In this document: positions 12,773 through 24,400 of the stretch, piece after piece
How the letters are laid out: each line of letters begins with the position of its first letter
How positions within the stretch are numbered: position 1 is the first letter of the stretch
Source of the DNA: Serendipita indica DSM 11827
Taxonomy: Eukaryota > Basidiomycota > Agaricomycetes > Sebacinales > Serendipitaceae
Assembly (NCBI GenBank): GCA_910890315.1
Contig: CAJVGD010000014.1
Location: forward strand, 372,001-436,000
Direction of reading: 5' to 3'
Length of the DNA stretch: 64,000 nucleotides
Notes under the pieces: model-generated
Databases searched by the model: none
The model's input: only the letters and a program-made list of their open reading frames with translations
What the model was told of the DNA's origin: nothing
Position numbers and translations under genes: made by a program

Positions 12773-14021
12773 ACTTCTTGTTAACAAGTAGAACTCGTTT
12801 CATCGTGAGTTTTATAGGACTAAGGTTGAATTAGTGAGGAGACGGCTCAACAAACTACTGGCACGCAAGTTTTCGTCCTTCGGTATGTGTCGCTCTGCGT
12901 TGCTGGTTTTGCGTAGAGTTTCAAAACAATACTACGATCGAACGCCCGGGTCACTTGGGAGAGAGAAGTTGGTGACAAACTCCTCGGCTGGGCTCTTCCA
13001 GCCTTTCTAATAAGCTCCAACCTCTTGAGCAATGCTCTTTGACGGCAAGATTCATCGTTACATTCAAATTGCATGAGTTTGATCGGACGTACGGCCATCA
13101 CGTGGGAAAAAAAGAATGACCTTAACGGCATACACTAATTACAGGTGTGCGATGAGAGACAGTCATAAGCCGTTCCTGTCCTGAGTCGAGATATAAATAT
13201 CGGCTATCATGCAGAATCGTTCACACCTATGTAACCGTATTGAGTGGCGTAGACTGGATTGGACATTATCCGCATTCGGCGGCTATCACCTCCACTCGGA
13301 CGGCGGAGATTAAGTATTTGGTCTGATTCAGAACAATAAATTTATACTTTCGCTACCTTTCGCCGCCTCCTGTATCTCATGTTCCGCCTTCTCTCCAGAC
13401 CTTGACGTAGCTACTGTGATTAATAGGCCGTGGTCACTATTGTATATCTCTTAAGAGCTAGACAATACAGCACATGCACCCTGTTCAAAGCTCGCAGAGC
13501 CTCGGTCAGAACCGCTCGAGTCGTGGCTTGGATTGGGACGAGGTCGGCCACAGTACCCAGCCCAGACCTCGCTTGGCTCTCCCATCTCGACTATTAATCC
13601 CTGATTATCTGTCCTCGTTATCCTATCCGGTCTTCTGTTTAGTCGAGACCCTTGTTTCTAAGTCAGTCTCCGTAAAAACTTTCCTAGGCGAAGCTTGGGA
13701 AATGCGTCAGCTGACCGACTAAGCGTAACCACGCATATCTCACCGTCTTCTCTACATTATCCATTACACATCCGAGTACATGTAAAAGATCCTCGATCCG
13801 AATGTCCGTCTACGTCTCATTACAAGCCAGTCAAAGGCACTCGTTTGCACGATAATATTCTATCCCTCTTCCTACGACCTGAGCGGTTGACAATACAGCC
13901 CAAGAGGTAGTATTCCGTGTCCCTTCCGCTGATTGCAGCCTCCTTACCGACTCCTGTAAAGCGCGGGCATTTATTCTTTCGGGAGTAAATGACACAAATG
14001 ATAAATATACTTGGTAGAATA
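12773..14021. other. Spacer between copies A and B of the small gene family
   Basis: Apart from the TATA box of copy A, no gene is supported. There are AT-rich stretches (for example ATATAAATATC near 13190) and short plus-strand ORFs, but none shows family similarity or a convincing splice plan. Confidence 0.4.
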
Positions 14022-14414
14022 CTACTCATAAATCGTCTGAATTTCGACGTGGAGACTGCTAGGGCCCCGAGGACTGCGAGGATTTGATACAAACAGGCTA
14101 TTCGAAAAGAAGGAGAGGTCAGCTACATAGTAAAAAAAACCAAAGAAGCAGTTTACTGTGTGTTCTCATTCCAAACCTGATCGGCATCTTCGAAAGCGGG
14201 AGATTAACACACACGAGCGACTGACTAGCCCAAGTGCACACTTACTTTCGATAACCATAGGCGTTCCATGGTCTCTACAGGCCTTGCATTTTCCTTGGGT
14301 AGTAGCTGGCTCCCTGTGATTGGCCCGAGAGCGCAAGAGGGAGGCTACACGGTCAGGCTATTGATAATAGGCATAAAGGACGGGAACGTGGCACGTACAA
14401 ATTCTAGATCCCAT
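14022..14414 (-). CDS. Small four-exon gene of unknown family, copy B
   Basis: Not recognised. Exons on the minus strand: 14399-14414 (16 nt), 14246-14344 (99 nt), 14157-14187 (31 nt), 14022-14097 (76 nt). The introns are 54, 58 and 59 nt with phases 1, 1 and 2, as in copies A and C. The product would be 73 residues: MGSRIS, SLLRSRANHREPATTQ, a central pair of Cys (KCKACRDHG), NADQVWNENTH, then LFVSNPRSPRGPSSL. An in-frame stop lies four codons upstream of the ATG, so this ATG is the start if the gene is real. The C-terminus is longer than in A and C because exon 4 reads on. Confidence 0.52.
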
Positions 14415-15467
14415 GGTTCTCCTTTACAAGCAGGATTCGTTTGGATGAAGAGTTGCTTGCGCGAAAATGGACGGAGCACTGGCGGAGGGATGAAGCGTGG
14501 TTTGATCAACGGACAAACTATACCAACCTGCATCGCCACCTATGAGTTGGCTCGTGTATGTCGCTTCACATGCTGTTTCCGCATTCGGAGCTGCGGCACG
14601 TACGGATCGTGGTTGGGCTGCACCAAATGGATAAACTAATCACCTTTGGGGATATGCATTACTGTAACACTCTAACAAGATGAGTGGTTTTAATTCTATG
14701 TCTGGGAGTTGATACCAGAAGCATTCACGTCCTCTTGGGTTCGGTTTCTGGAATACCGACGTGTTATTGCCACAATATTTGAATGATACACGGTAATTTG
14801 ACACTAAGAACGCCTAATGATATGGCAGGTGTTATTAAAGACGATACGCGGCTTGCCCCGGAACCGAAGCATGACAAAAGTACTCAGCTGTCATATAGTT
14901 TCAGTTGGAGAGACTGTAGGATCTGAGTACCCATAGCGAGCGGTGTGATTCAATCGGATGCACTGGTCATCACAGGTGAGATAGGTTCAGGAGCTGTGCG
15001 CTACATTCAGACAGCGAAGAATAAATATCACGTTCGAGCAAGGATGGCAGACTCACTTTCTGTCGGTTTCGTCGTTCACTGCGTGTCAAGTTCAGCTTCT
15101 TGTCTCCGTTCTGGTAGGGCACACGTTGAGTGTGGGGTTATGACTTCGCTTTTGCGGTAAGTTGATCCTTGTTAATCGCCTTTTGGTAGCCGAATGACTT
15201 AGGCTATTGTGCGTTTGGTCGGTCCAGCATGAGTAGACGTCGTCAAACATTCAAGGGCGAATTTCTGCATGGACAAGAGTATAAAACTGATATATTGGCG
15301 CGTTTCGGCATGATCTCGAGTCGCAGTTGGGTAGAAGGTTGAAGGCCCCTGATGGGCCAATCATGAACAAACTTAGATTGTACTCGTGATTGTATGAACG
15401 TCTTCGGCTGAACAAAACTCTAACCCTACCAGAGTATGTGAAATAATATCATATACACTTTGGCATC
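14415..15467. other. Spacer between copy B and a candidate plus-strand gene
   Basis: No supported gene. A plus-strand ORF at 14945-15160 has no recognisable features. A TATAAAA-like sequence near 15280 (GAGTATAAAACTG) could serve a plus-strand transcript. Confidence 0.35.
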
Positions 15468-15961
15468 GTGTTTTCGACCTCTGTGTCTGAAATACTACAG
15501 CGAGCAGGTCCGGTAAACCACCGATGGTTTGATATCATCGTCGCTGACCTTGGTCATGGGTCCATATTTCAGAGTTTCCCTCTCTTACGAACACATGAAG
15601 GCCACGATAGACCAAAGACCGTCACAGGTTTGCAAGGTTATATATACCAGGTGTCGGTGGGCTTGATTTGCCAAAGTGTCAAGTAAATTCCTAGTTACCC
15701 AAGTTACTATTTCAACTCTGATTCTATTTCAGCTTGCCGATGGGAGCATCAACACGGCTTGGCCTAAGGGGCTTCCTCGTTGTGAATGCCTTCGATTCAA
15801 CTTTAGGGATACGAAATCTTTATCCAAATTCCGTGGTCTGGTTCGAATGTCAGTTATTTGCACCCCAAAATGTTACCTCTGAAGCAAAAATAGTTCCCGC
15901 TAAACGGGCGCCATCGGGAATTCACTGCTTTGGTTTGGAATCAGAGATATGCCTCGATTGA
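15468..15961 (+). CDS. Candidate two-exon gene, unknown
   Basis: Not recognised. Exon 1 (15468-15682) and exon 2 (15733-15961) join across a 50-nt GT-AG intron with a C/T-rich end (ATTTCAG), giving about 148 codons. It starts MFSTSVSEILQRAG; exon 2 starts LPMGASTRLGLRG. There is no signal peptide, membrane helix or known motif. It lies in the gene-poor island between copies B and C of the small gene family. It could be a chance ORF; the clean splice signals and a TATA-like element upstream are the only support. Confidence 0.28.
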
Positions 15962-16201
15962 CGATAATCATTGTCAAAGTTCATTGGCTGATTGCCTGGG
16001 AGCCCGTTTTGATCACTCACCCTGCTGGGCAGGCACGGGACATTCGCTCACAGATACTGAAAAGTGGGTGCATGATATACTTCTAGATATCTAAGCTAAC
16101 GGTCCACAGAGAGTAGTTTACCAGAGGCCTAGAGATAAATACGCTTCGAGTATCCTCTGGTACAAGTGTCGAAGATTATGTTCAATTGACAACTGAATTG
16201 C

Positions 16202-16603
16202 CTAGTTCTCCAAGGATAGTGAAGATTTGCGTGAAATTCCTACGAACATACTATTCCGATAGGGTCGGGGTCAGCCGCGGCACACGATGAACTTGAACCA
16301 CCCCACTTACCGGTCGCTCTCCCTCCATACGTGTCTAAGATCTGCATCATGGGATGTGAGCACGCACGAGCAAGTGAAGAGACTGAGAGACAGTGCTTAC
16401 TCTCAGAACCAGTATCATTGACATGATTTTTGCAAGTAAATCCAGGCTCTGGAGAGCAAGCATCGTTCACTTGAAGCACAGCGGACTCCTCCCTACTGTT
16501 GGCAATAGATTTCAAGTATAAAGCTGTGCCGCAATGCCGAAAGGTAAGCGTCGAGCTCAGGAGAAAAGGCAGGGGCTGGAAACCTACAAATTATGGATCC
16601 CAT
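16202..16603 (-). CDS. Small four-exon gene of unknown family, copy C
   Basis: Not recognised. Exons on the minus strand: 16588-16603 (16 nt), 16401-16523 (123 nt), 16311-16341 (31 nt), 16202-16250 (49 nt). The introns are 64, 59 and 60 nt with phases 1, 1 and 2. The product would be 72 residues: MGSIIS, LYLKSIANSREESAVLQ, NDACSPEPGFTC, NLRHVWRESDR, then MFVGISRKSSLSLEN. The stop falls at the same place as in copy A. An in-frame ATG eight codons upstream (MYLSRSI) could be the real start. A TATATATAG element lies about 40 bp upstream of the shared ATG. Confidence 0.55.
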
Positions 16604-17794
16604 GATACTCCTTGACAAATACATCTTGCTCAGAGGTGGCTATATATGTAGTATTTGCTCACTGAAGAGAGAGTGTGTCAAGTCTCTGAGTAATGCCGAC
16701 TACCGGTTACATCCTACAAAGCCACCCCATGTGTGCCACTGGACGCCACTGGACGCCACTTGATAACTGAGACTTGCATGCGAGGTGTATCGACCGTCTG
16801 GTTGTGTCTTCGTGTGGTGGGCGAAAGCGGTATGGAGAAAACGCAGGCCGATATTACAAGGTAGATCCACTCAAGGTAACCAGCTAACTGTCGATATGTG
16901 ATGCAGAAACCCGACCCTTGAACTCGGCGACACAGCTGCCTGAGGCGTGTGCGCTTATTATAATTCCAGATTGAGTCGAACCGAAGCTATCGCCAGATTC
17001 CCAGCAAGAGGTGGCCATAACAAAGACCTTGGACGGAAGAGACTGTTGGGCCGGCCTAGAATATCATCTCTTCTGCACCCAGTCGTCGGCACCAGAGAGA
17101 TGCTTTCCTCCCTCTTCGCTGCGCATGGGTCCGGCGTTCTGCCCGTACTCTCGCAAAAATGCGCAGTGTCATGGTACTGATGTCCTCAAGCCATAGCCAA
17201 ATCATCCCATCAGACGCCTCCATGGCTGAATGATATATATAAATGCATGTTGTGTTCGCCGTGCAGTGCTAATCAGACCAATCAAGTGTTGACTCAATGC
17301 CCCGTTTTGTACAGATGAAGAATTGGAAACTGCAAATATAAGGTGTCTCGAGTCGTGGTTCGGTGCAAGGTCAGCGCTATATACGTGGGCCTCCCCGAAA
17401 TACGTTTCTTTTGTGGTCTGCCAGAGTATCACCTCTTTGCGAGTGTTGCCTGGACGCTGTAGATGGAACACCGAGTTGAGGTGCGTAATATTATGTCATA
17501 TCCGTAAAGCAGCAATAATACCTGGCTCGAATACATTTCGAAAACAGTCATTCTCCAGAGTTCAGGAGCACGAATGACGCAACCTGGAGCTGAGTCCGAA
17601 ACCTCCAAATGGCTCCTATGGCGCCTGATCCTACACATCAATGGCTGGAGATGAACCTATTGAGTGGAGTCCCCTCCTGCGTCACGAAGCATCGCCACTG
17701 CCATAGGGCCATAAAAGCTCGGGTTCCTTCGTTACAGAAGATCAAGTCACAATAACACATACCCAACCAAACCAACCAAGTCATTCTAACGAAC
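16604..17794. other. Gene-free end of the island
   Basis: No gene is supported. A 10-bp unit (GCCACTGGAC) repeats about two and a half times at 16734-16760. A TATATATAAATG element lies near 17232, but the ORF after it has no visible features. The right end contains the promoter of the Con-6-like gene, with a CAACCAAACCAACCAA leader. Confidence 0.4.
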
Positions 17795-18153
17795 ATGTTC
17801 GGATTCGGATCTCGCCGCACCCACCGCGCTACCACGACCACTGAGCCTCATACGGCTGGTCGTCCTCGCCGTCACTTCTTCCGCAAGCGCGTGAACCCAG
17901 ACCAGAGAGCTGCAGGTCTCAAGGTACGTATATGACCTTTGGGGAATTGATGACGGTTGCTCACATTTGAACTCAGGCCGCGCTCGCTAATCCAAACACA
18001 ACCCGAGAGGGTCGACAAGAGGCAAAGATGGAGCTGCACTCGATGGGACGAAGTGCCCACGTACCGCTCTCCACTCGCATCAAGCGCACACTTGGTATCC
18101 GTTCCACGCCAAGAGCCCAGCGCAAGCGTGCTGCTCGTCGCCAACGCCTCTAA
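17795..18153 (+). CDS. Small basic protein with a Con-6-like motif
   Basis: Two exons (17795-17923, 17977-18153) give 101 residues. The N-terminus is Thr/Arg-rich (MFGFGSRRTHRATTTTE); the middle has GLKAALANPNTTREGRQEAK followed by MELHSMG, which resembles the repeat of conidiation-specific protein 6 (GxKAxxxNPxxSxEAKxxA). The C-terminus is very basic (RAQRKRAARRQRL). Con-6 proteins are small and rise in abundance during sporulation; the role is unknown, and here there is a single motif copy. It is convergent with CLF1 (gap 130 bp). The family call rests on one motif. Confidence 0.6.
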
Positions 18154-18283
18154 ACACCTACAATGGTTTCTACAATACTGTACTCCTATAATCAATGGAT
18201 ACTGTAGCCATATGAAAATATTTACTTTGCGCCATTTTTCTCGAAATTGAGCTCGTAAATCGAATTGGAAACTATAATCGAGA

Positions 18284-21037
18284 CTAGTCTCGCATTTGAT
18301 CTCCCTCGTTACTACTCTTTTCGTCATCCTCTTCTTCCTCTTCTTCGCTGCTCTCCTCCGCGAGTAACTCTGCCAATAGACTTGTCTTCGTATCACCGCC
18401 GCCCTGTTTGGTCTTCCACGCGAGTGCATTTTGCAAAAACTTGAATGTCGCGGGGTTTGCCTCGCGCTCGTCGTCGGCGAATAGGATATCCCAATCTGCC
18501 ATGACGGTCAGGATCCCAACAATGACAGAGACAATCGTGAGGCCAAAAGACGTACATTCTTCCATATCCCCGCTGTCCAACTTGCGCCATCGTTTCGTGA
18601 CTTGTGGCATCCGTGCCTCGACTCGCTCAACGTCCTCTGGCGTCCCATGCTCTTCTTCAAACTTTTTCCATCCTTCGAGTAGCACCACGCGCTGCATCAA
18701 ATTTTAGCAGCAGTCCATAGAGAGGGAAGAAGCGTACCTCTTCTTTGAGCCCCTTATCTTTCAAGGCTTTGTACCCGCGCTCAAACACTTCGCGTGCCTT
18801 TGTTAGGTCAGCCGGTAGCCCTTCCTCTTCTTCTTCCTCTCCTTCCTCGACCGGCGGAACGAGTTTTGTCCCTTCGAAGATCGCCCAACTGATCCACACT
18901 TTGACATGTCCCGTCCGCTCCACCAAGCGCTCGTACAATTTTCTCACCCGCGTACGATCCCGCTCGTAACCACCTTCTACAACCTCAAAGTCGATGTACG
19001 ACTTCCAGAGAAGCTCCGGCATTGCTAGAGTCGGTTGACCTACGCCCAGCTCGTACACAGCTCGTGCACGCGCAATGTCTTGGAGCGCATTTTCGAGCGA
19101 CGCGAATGCAATCCAGGCGCCTGCGTTGGTCGGGTCATGCGCAATGTATTTTTCGTAGAGCGTCCGTGCACGATCGAATTCTTTCAACTATAATCGCTCA
19201 TCAATGCGTTGTGAGGATAAAGAATAATGTGGACACGAACCTCCAGCTCTAAGTCAATATAGCCTTTGAAGAGTTTTTCTTTAGGGCACATTCCGATACT
19301 TGTCCCAAGCACTTTGCGTGCCGTCACCAGATCCAACCGTCGGATTTCGAACCGCGCGTATTGCAGCCATAGTTTTGCAAATGTAAACTGCTTGTGAGGT
19401 ACAACCGAAATCGCGGCTTTGTAGATGTCCCGTGCGCGTGAGTAATCCTGTAAGTGTTCACTACTGTCAGCCTTTCGACAAAAGACCAAGTCATACCTTT
19501 GTTTCAATCTCCTCAAACACCGCATAGTAGAGCCATAGAAAGATGTACCGTCTCCACATCCTCTTCTCATTGGCCAACGGCACCGTGGCAACCGCACGCT
19601 CGTAGACCTCACGCACACGACCTATAGCCTTTTCGAGCTCCTCTTCAGATTCACCATCATCACGTAACGCTCGATACGCATCCTCCTCGAGTCGAGCGAA
19701 ATCGAACCAGGTGTCGTAATTGAACGGGTCTGCAACTACTTCATCCTCGTATTGAATCCGGCGTTTGCTCCATACCGTAGCCTCGACCGTGGTCCGCGTG
19801 CCGTGTTGTTTTTCGAATTTGGTGTAGGCGGCATAGAGTGAGGCTGACTTGGAACGGGGCAAGCGCGAGAGCGCAAACTGTAACGAGTGTCAGATTGTTC
19901 AGAAGTCGAACAAACAATCAGAGGCGACGCGGGTGGTGGCGGGCTAGACAGACGTATGACAGAGGGTGTCGGCTGTCACCAGGAAGGTGTCGATGCGACA
20001 GGGACGCACCTTGTAGATCACCCGGCGCGCTCATATTCCTTTAACCTCGTTTCCATCTTAGCAAAGGCCGCAAATACAGCTTGCGCTTTGTCGATTTCCG
20101 TCTCGTCATCACCAAAGAATCGTAGCGCGGTATCAAACACGTCGCGTGCACGGTCAACCATCCCACGATCCTCCTCAAATTTTGCCCACTTGACCCAGAT
20201 ACGAGGCTCGGGGCGAACAGCGACCCATCGTTTGTAAATCTCGCTCGCACGCTCGAGCTCTTGGTAGCGTTCTTCGAGCTTGATGTATGCCGCCCAAGCC
20301 TTGTCCTCTGGCTCCCACGCCATCCATCGCTCAAACACCTGTCGTGCCCCTGGGATGTTTTCGAGGAGTTCTTCGAGGTAGACATACTTGTACCAAAATA
20401 GGTCCACCCGGGGTAGTAACGTCACGGCACGGTCAAATAGATTCCGCGCGTGCTGCACGTTGCGGGCTTTGAGTTCCATTTCGGTATAGGATAACCAGAG
20501 CTTGCTTGCTCGTGGGTCTACCTCGAGGGCTCGTTCATAGACGGAGCGTGAGCGGTCATATTGGCCTTGTGAGGCCTCCCAGGACGCGTAAGACGTCCAT
20601 TCCTTGAGCTAAATGTAGTTTGTTTGTGTAAATATCGATGACAATAGTGACAAACGTACGTTTCCGGGCGTCCGACGGATTCGCTCCTCAAATTCTTTTC
20701 TCTTACGACCTCGATACTCGTCGAGCTCTTCAAAATCTTCCACGCGTTGCCTTGGGGCCCTGAATTGGGCTTCTTGCCTTTCTTGGGCCTGGAACGAGTG
20801 CTGTCAGAGCACGCGAGCCACGGGGCGGAAACACCGTCACTCACATCTCTCAGAAGCTGCTCCGCTGTGATCTAAGGGGGAGTTTTCGAATGTCCATCAG
20901 TCTTTTGTAGACGTTGCACGCGATTTGCTACACACCTGGACAGCAGCAGGAGCGCGGTTCTTGACTCTGGACGAAACGTGAGCATTATTGACACCGAAAA
21001 GAAGAAACGACATACTTTGCGGTCCTGCCATCCTGCA
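18284..21037 (-). CDS. CLF1: Pre-mRNA-splicing factor CLF1 (Crooked neck)
   Basis: The N-terminus [20 protein letters not shown], then [20 protein letters not shown], is diagnostic of Clf1/Crn. About sixteen HAT (half-a-TPR) repeats follow, for example [50 protein letters not shown] and [14 protein letters not shown]. It ends with [16 protein letters not shown] and an acidic Ser/Glu tail. Clf1 is a scaffold of the Prp19-linked (NTC) spliceosome complex. Introns are short and canonical. Near 20021-20026 the reading YERARVIYKFALSRLP needs one more C (CCCGG seen, CCCGGGC expected), a probable indel in an essential gene. The start at 21037 joins MQDGRTAK to VKNRAP over one intron. Confidence 0.92.
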
Positions 21038-21495
21038 TGACCGCCGTGGTAAATGTTGTGGGCGGCAGCAACGTTTGACTTGCTTCCGACCGCGGCTTTG
21101 GATGGCGATCCCGGGTGTCTGATACATGTTTCTAGGAGGATTTAGAAGCAAAGGAGCGAACGCGAACGGATCGGGAACGTGGATTGCACGTTGACGAGGA
21201 ACTTTGCAGACAACGCCGACGAGCCTTTGAGAGGGCGCTGCGGCCGACGACGGCTGTAGGCGACCAGGACACGCTTAAACAACCTCGAGACCTGGGAGAG
21301 ATCATCGCCGTATACCGGTGGAAGAATAGGTGTCGGGAGCAATATCCGCATTCAGCCACCAAGCCCATAGCGGATTCATTTGTTCGATCCTTCGTCTTTT
21401 CACGCCACCTATAAAGCCATCTTAGTCCCCGACCATCCTGCAGACTCACGCAAACCATACCCGCCCGCAAGCTATTGCACTAGTCCTCACCTCCT
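21038..21495. promoter_or_regulatory. Divergent promoter region of CLF1 and the Zn-cluster gene
   Basis: 458 bp between two oppositely directed start codons. It must serve both genes. I see no strong TATA box and no conserved ORF. Confidence 0.45.
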
Positions 21496-24400
21496 ATGGA
21501 TCCACTGCCAAATCAGCCGCTCGTCGTCAATCTCCCCTCGTTTCAGATCCCTCAGGAGGCTTCAGCGCAGCCCAACGCTCCAGGCGAGGATGGTCCGCAA
21601 GCACTTCGGCCCGCACAGTCGACTGCTCTTCCAACGAACAGCTGGTCTGACCAACCCCCAACCCAGGCCGGGAATGCACGGGCCCGGTACGCCATCTTCT
21701 TCGTCGTTGCCTTCACTGCCCACCAAGCCTCACCCTTGCGTCTACCTGTCGACCATCACTCATAATGATTACAGTGTCTACGTCGCATGTGCTGCATGCA
21801 GGTCTCGCAAGACAAAGTGCGATGGTCTCAAGCCCGTATGTACAAGGCATGTGTCCTTCTCGTTGCAAATTCGTCGCCCTCTTCGCGTTTCAAAAAGTCC
21901 GAGTCTAATTTGTTATTCCCATTAGTTGCCTGAAAAAGGAATACGCTCCGGGTCCTCCGTATCAAGAGTATCTACCGGAGAGCGAAAAGTACAAGCTTGC
22001 AAACGGCATATGTCTCTACGATAGTCTGCCGAAGCGGCGCGGGCCCGACCGCCTGCCAGGGGCTCGTGTCAGGAAAAAGGCGTCCAAGATTGACGATTCT
22101 GGCGTCGAGCGCGTTGCTGCAGTTCGTAGACGCAAGACAGATGATGTAGATCCGACGTCAGATCCCACATTTGAGTCCAGCAAGCCCGAGTCCTCCAAGC
22201 ACCGTAGTCGGAGCAATGCTCCCACGGCCAAGGACAACACCCCGCTCTCGCTCCTTGTTGATGCTGCCAATCGCCTTGAAGCCACGAGTATATCTGGCCC
22301 TAATGATCAGCCGACAAGGTTGACGACCTCGAGTCCCACTCGTGCCTCGCCAGAAGATATTCCATCGTGGCTCACGGGCTCGACCGGTCTCTCTCCTCCC
22401 ATAAGTCATCAGCGTCTCAGTAACCAGCCGTACATCCTCCTTTCGAAGTCTTCCACTTCTAATCCGGCGGCCCAGCATGGTGACGACATTCATCACCCTC
22501 ATAACCCATATCGATCTATCCCGATGCCCATCCAGCCACATGGGGACATAACGCGAATTGTTTCAGCCTCAGATGACCCGAATTCTTCGGTCACAGTAAG
22601 TTTTGCAGAGCCCTCGATCTCGCGCATTTCTCGCGGTAGGCAAGATAGCTGGTCGCACCAGCATCGCCCCCACACGGCAAATGAATACCCAGCGGCGAGT
22701 GTGCAAGCTATTTCTTACGAGTACGTGCCATCCTCGGGTGCTTATATCCAGTATGTTCCTCCACGTTCGCTGTAATGCCATGCATCGTGTGTGCCAATAG
22801 TTTAAAGGTTGATTGATGAAAATGATCAAACGACAAACGACGAGCATACGCTAACGCTCACCGATGGACTCGCGGTCTCCATCCCACCCGAGCCCAGCTC
22901 ACAATTTGTGCGGCGATCCTGGTTTGACGGCCTTATCGACTTTTATGCCTCGTTTGATGTGCCTAATGCGCGCCCGTACTACTCAATGACTACGGGCTTC
23001 CTCACTACAGACATGCGAAACCAGGCGCAGGCGTCCATTGTGTCCTCTGTACGCACCATGTTCGCGCGCTCGTCCTGGTGGTTCTCTCTCATTCACGTCC
23101 CGACGTTCTGGAGCAACTTTCATCACCACCAACTTCATGGAGAGAGTAACCTTCAGCCAGCGCTTGTCTGGTCTCTCCTCGCCATCTCAACCTACTTGAA
23201 CAGCAGTGAACTCGAAGGGGGTGCGTGGGGCAGAGAGCGGGCGAATCGGTTGCGCGACGAGGCAGAGGCGTCGATAGCGAGTAGTCTTGCCATCGGGTGG
23301 GTGGACTTACAGCTCGCCCAGGCTGCATGGGTGCGTAGACGGTTTTTGTAGTACTCAGACTTGGTGCGGTTGGCTGACGTTTCGCCTCTCGTTTGGCGCA
23401 TTGACGGACAGCTGTTGGCCATGTACGAAGCATGCCCACATCCTTACCATACTCTCGCGCGATGTCGTGAAGCGATCATGCGTCTCGATAATATTCTTCG
23501 CCTGCTCAAGTATTCGTCCCTCGACGCGGACAATCCAATGGTGACACGGTTTGATAGCCGTGCGACGCCCATCACGCAAAGACTCCATGGCTGGCAAGAC
23601 ATAGGAATAGTCAGCAATCAAGGGACGCTCCCTGGTTCGCACTCTACGAGGCCTACGCACCATGAGCATACGCTCATTCCCAAAATTTCGCACATTTCTC
23701 GCCCTTCCTCTTCATCGTATCCTCAAATTGTGGCCCGCGGTCAGCAATATACCACCAGCACGCCCAGCAGGCATAGTTGCCACTGTCACGATTTAGCGTT
23801 GGGCGAGACGGAACCAGGTGTCGCAAAGCTAACGCCTATGTGGCACTACACGTCCAAATGGCCGAACCAGCACGATCCAGCAGAGATTCAGAAAGAGGAA
23901 GCTCGACGAACCGTGTGGTCATTTATCACCCTTGCATCTGCCTTTGGCAACCATGCCGCGACACTCGGAGCGGACGAAGTACATGTAAACCTTTGGTCCA
24001 CAGCCGCAGAAAATGTACGTTATCCGTCGTTTATCGTCGCGATAACCTTGCTGATCGAAACGGGAAAAACGTCAAGTTCGCCCTCCTCTTTCCGGGAGAA
24101 GCAACCTTCCAGGCGGAATATGACAGGTTTCAGCATAGTCAATTTGATATGAAAAACACCGTTTGGGCCCTGTACGCTCGTGCCCAACTCTTGTGGCTTG
24201 CGTGTCTCCGGATGCGGCAAACTCCTGGCCCTGCGGACCTTATTCCACTCCCGGGCACACAACCGGACGAGCTTAATCTCTATGCATCCCCGGCGGGAAG
24301 TCCACGCGAGATCACGGCCGGCGGTTCCTCGAGCGCGGACCTGACGGCATTTGCGATGCACGCGTGGATGCAGACACAGGAGATTGAAGACGCCCTCAAC

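Noticed and set aside
12740-12800. An alternative ATG in small-gene copy A reading MKRVLLVNKKYGIQN.
   Set aside because: The frame is not kept in copies B and C, whereas MGS[RI]I and the phase-1 junction are common to all three.
16734-16760. Short tandem repeat GCCACTGGAC, about two and a half units.
   Set aside because: Too short and isolated to be called a satellite or CRISPR; likely slippage.
11660-17790. Possible remnants of transposable elements in the gene-poor island.
   Set aside because: No terminal repeats, target-site duplications, or transposase or reverse-transcriptase motifs were seen in any frame.
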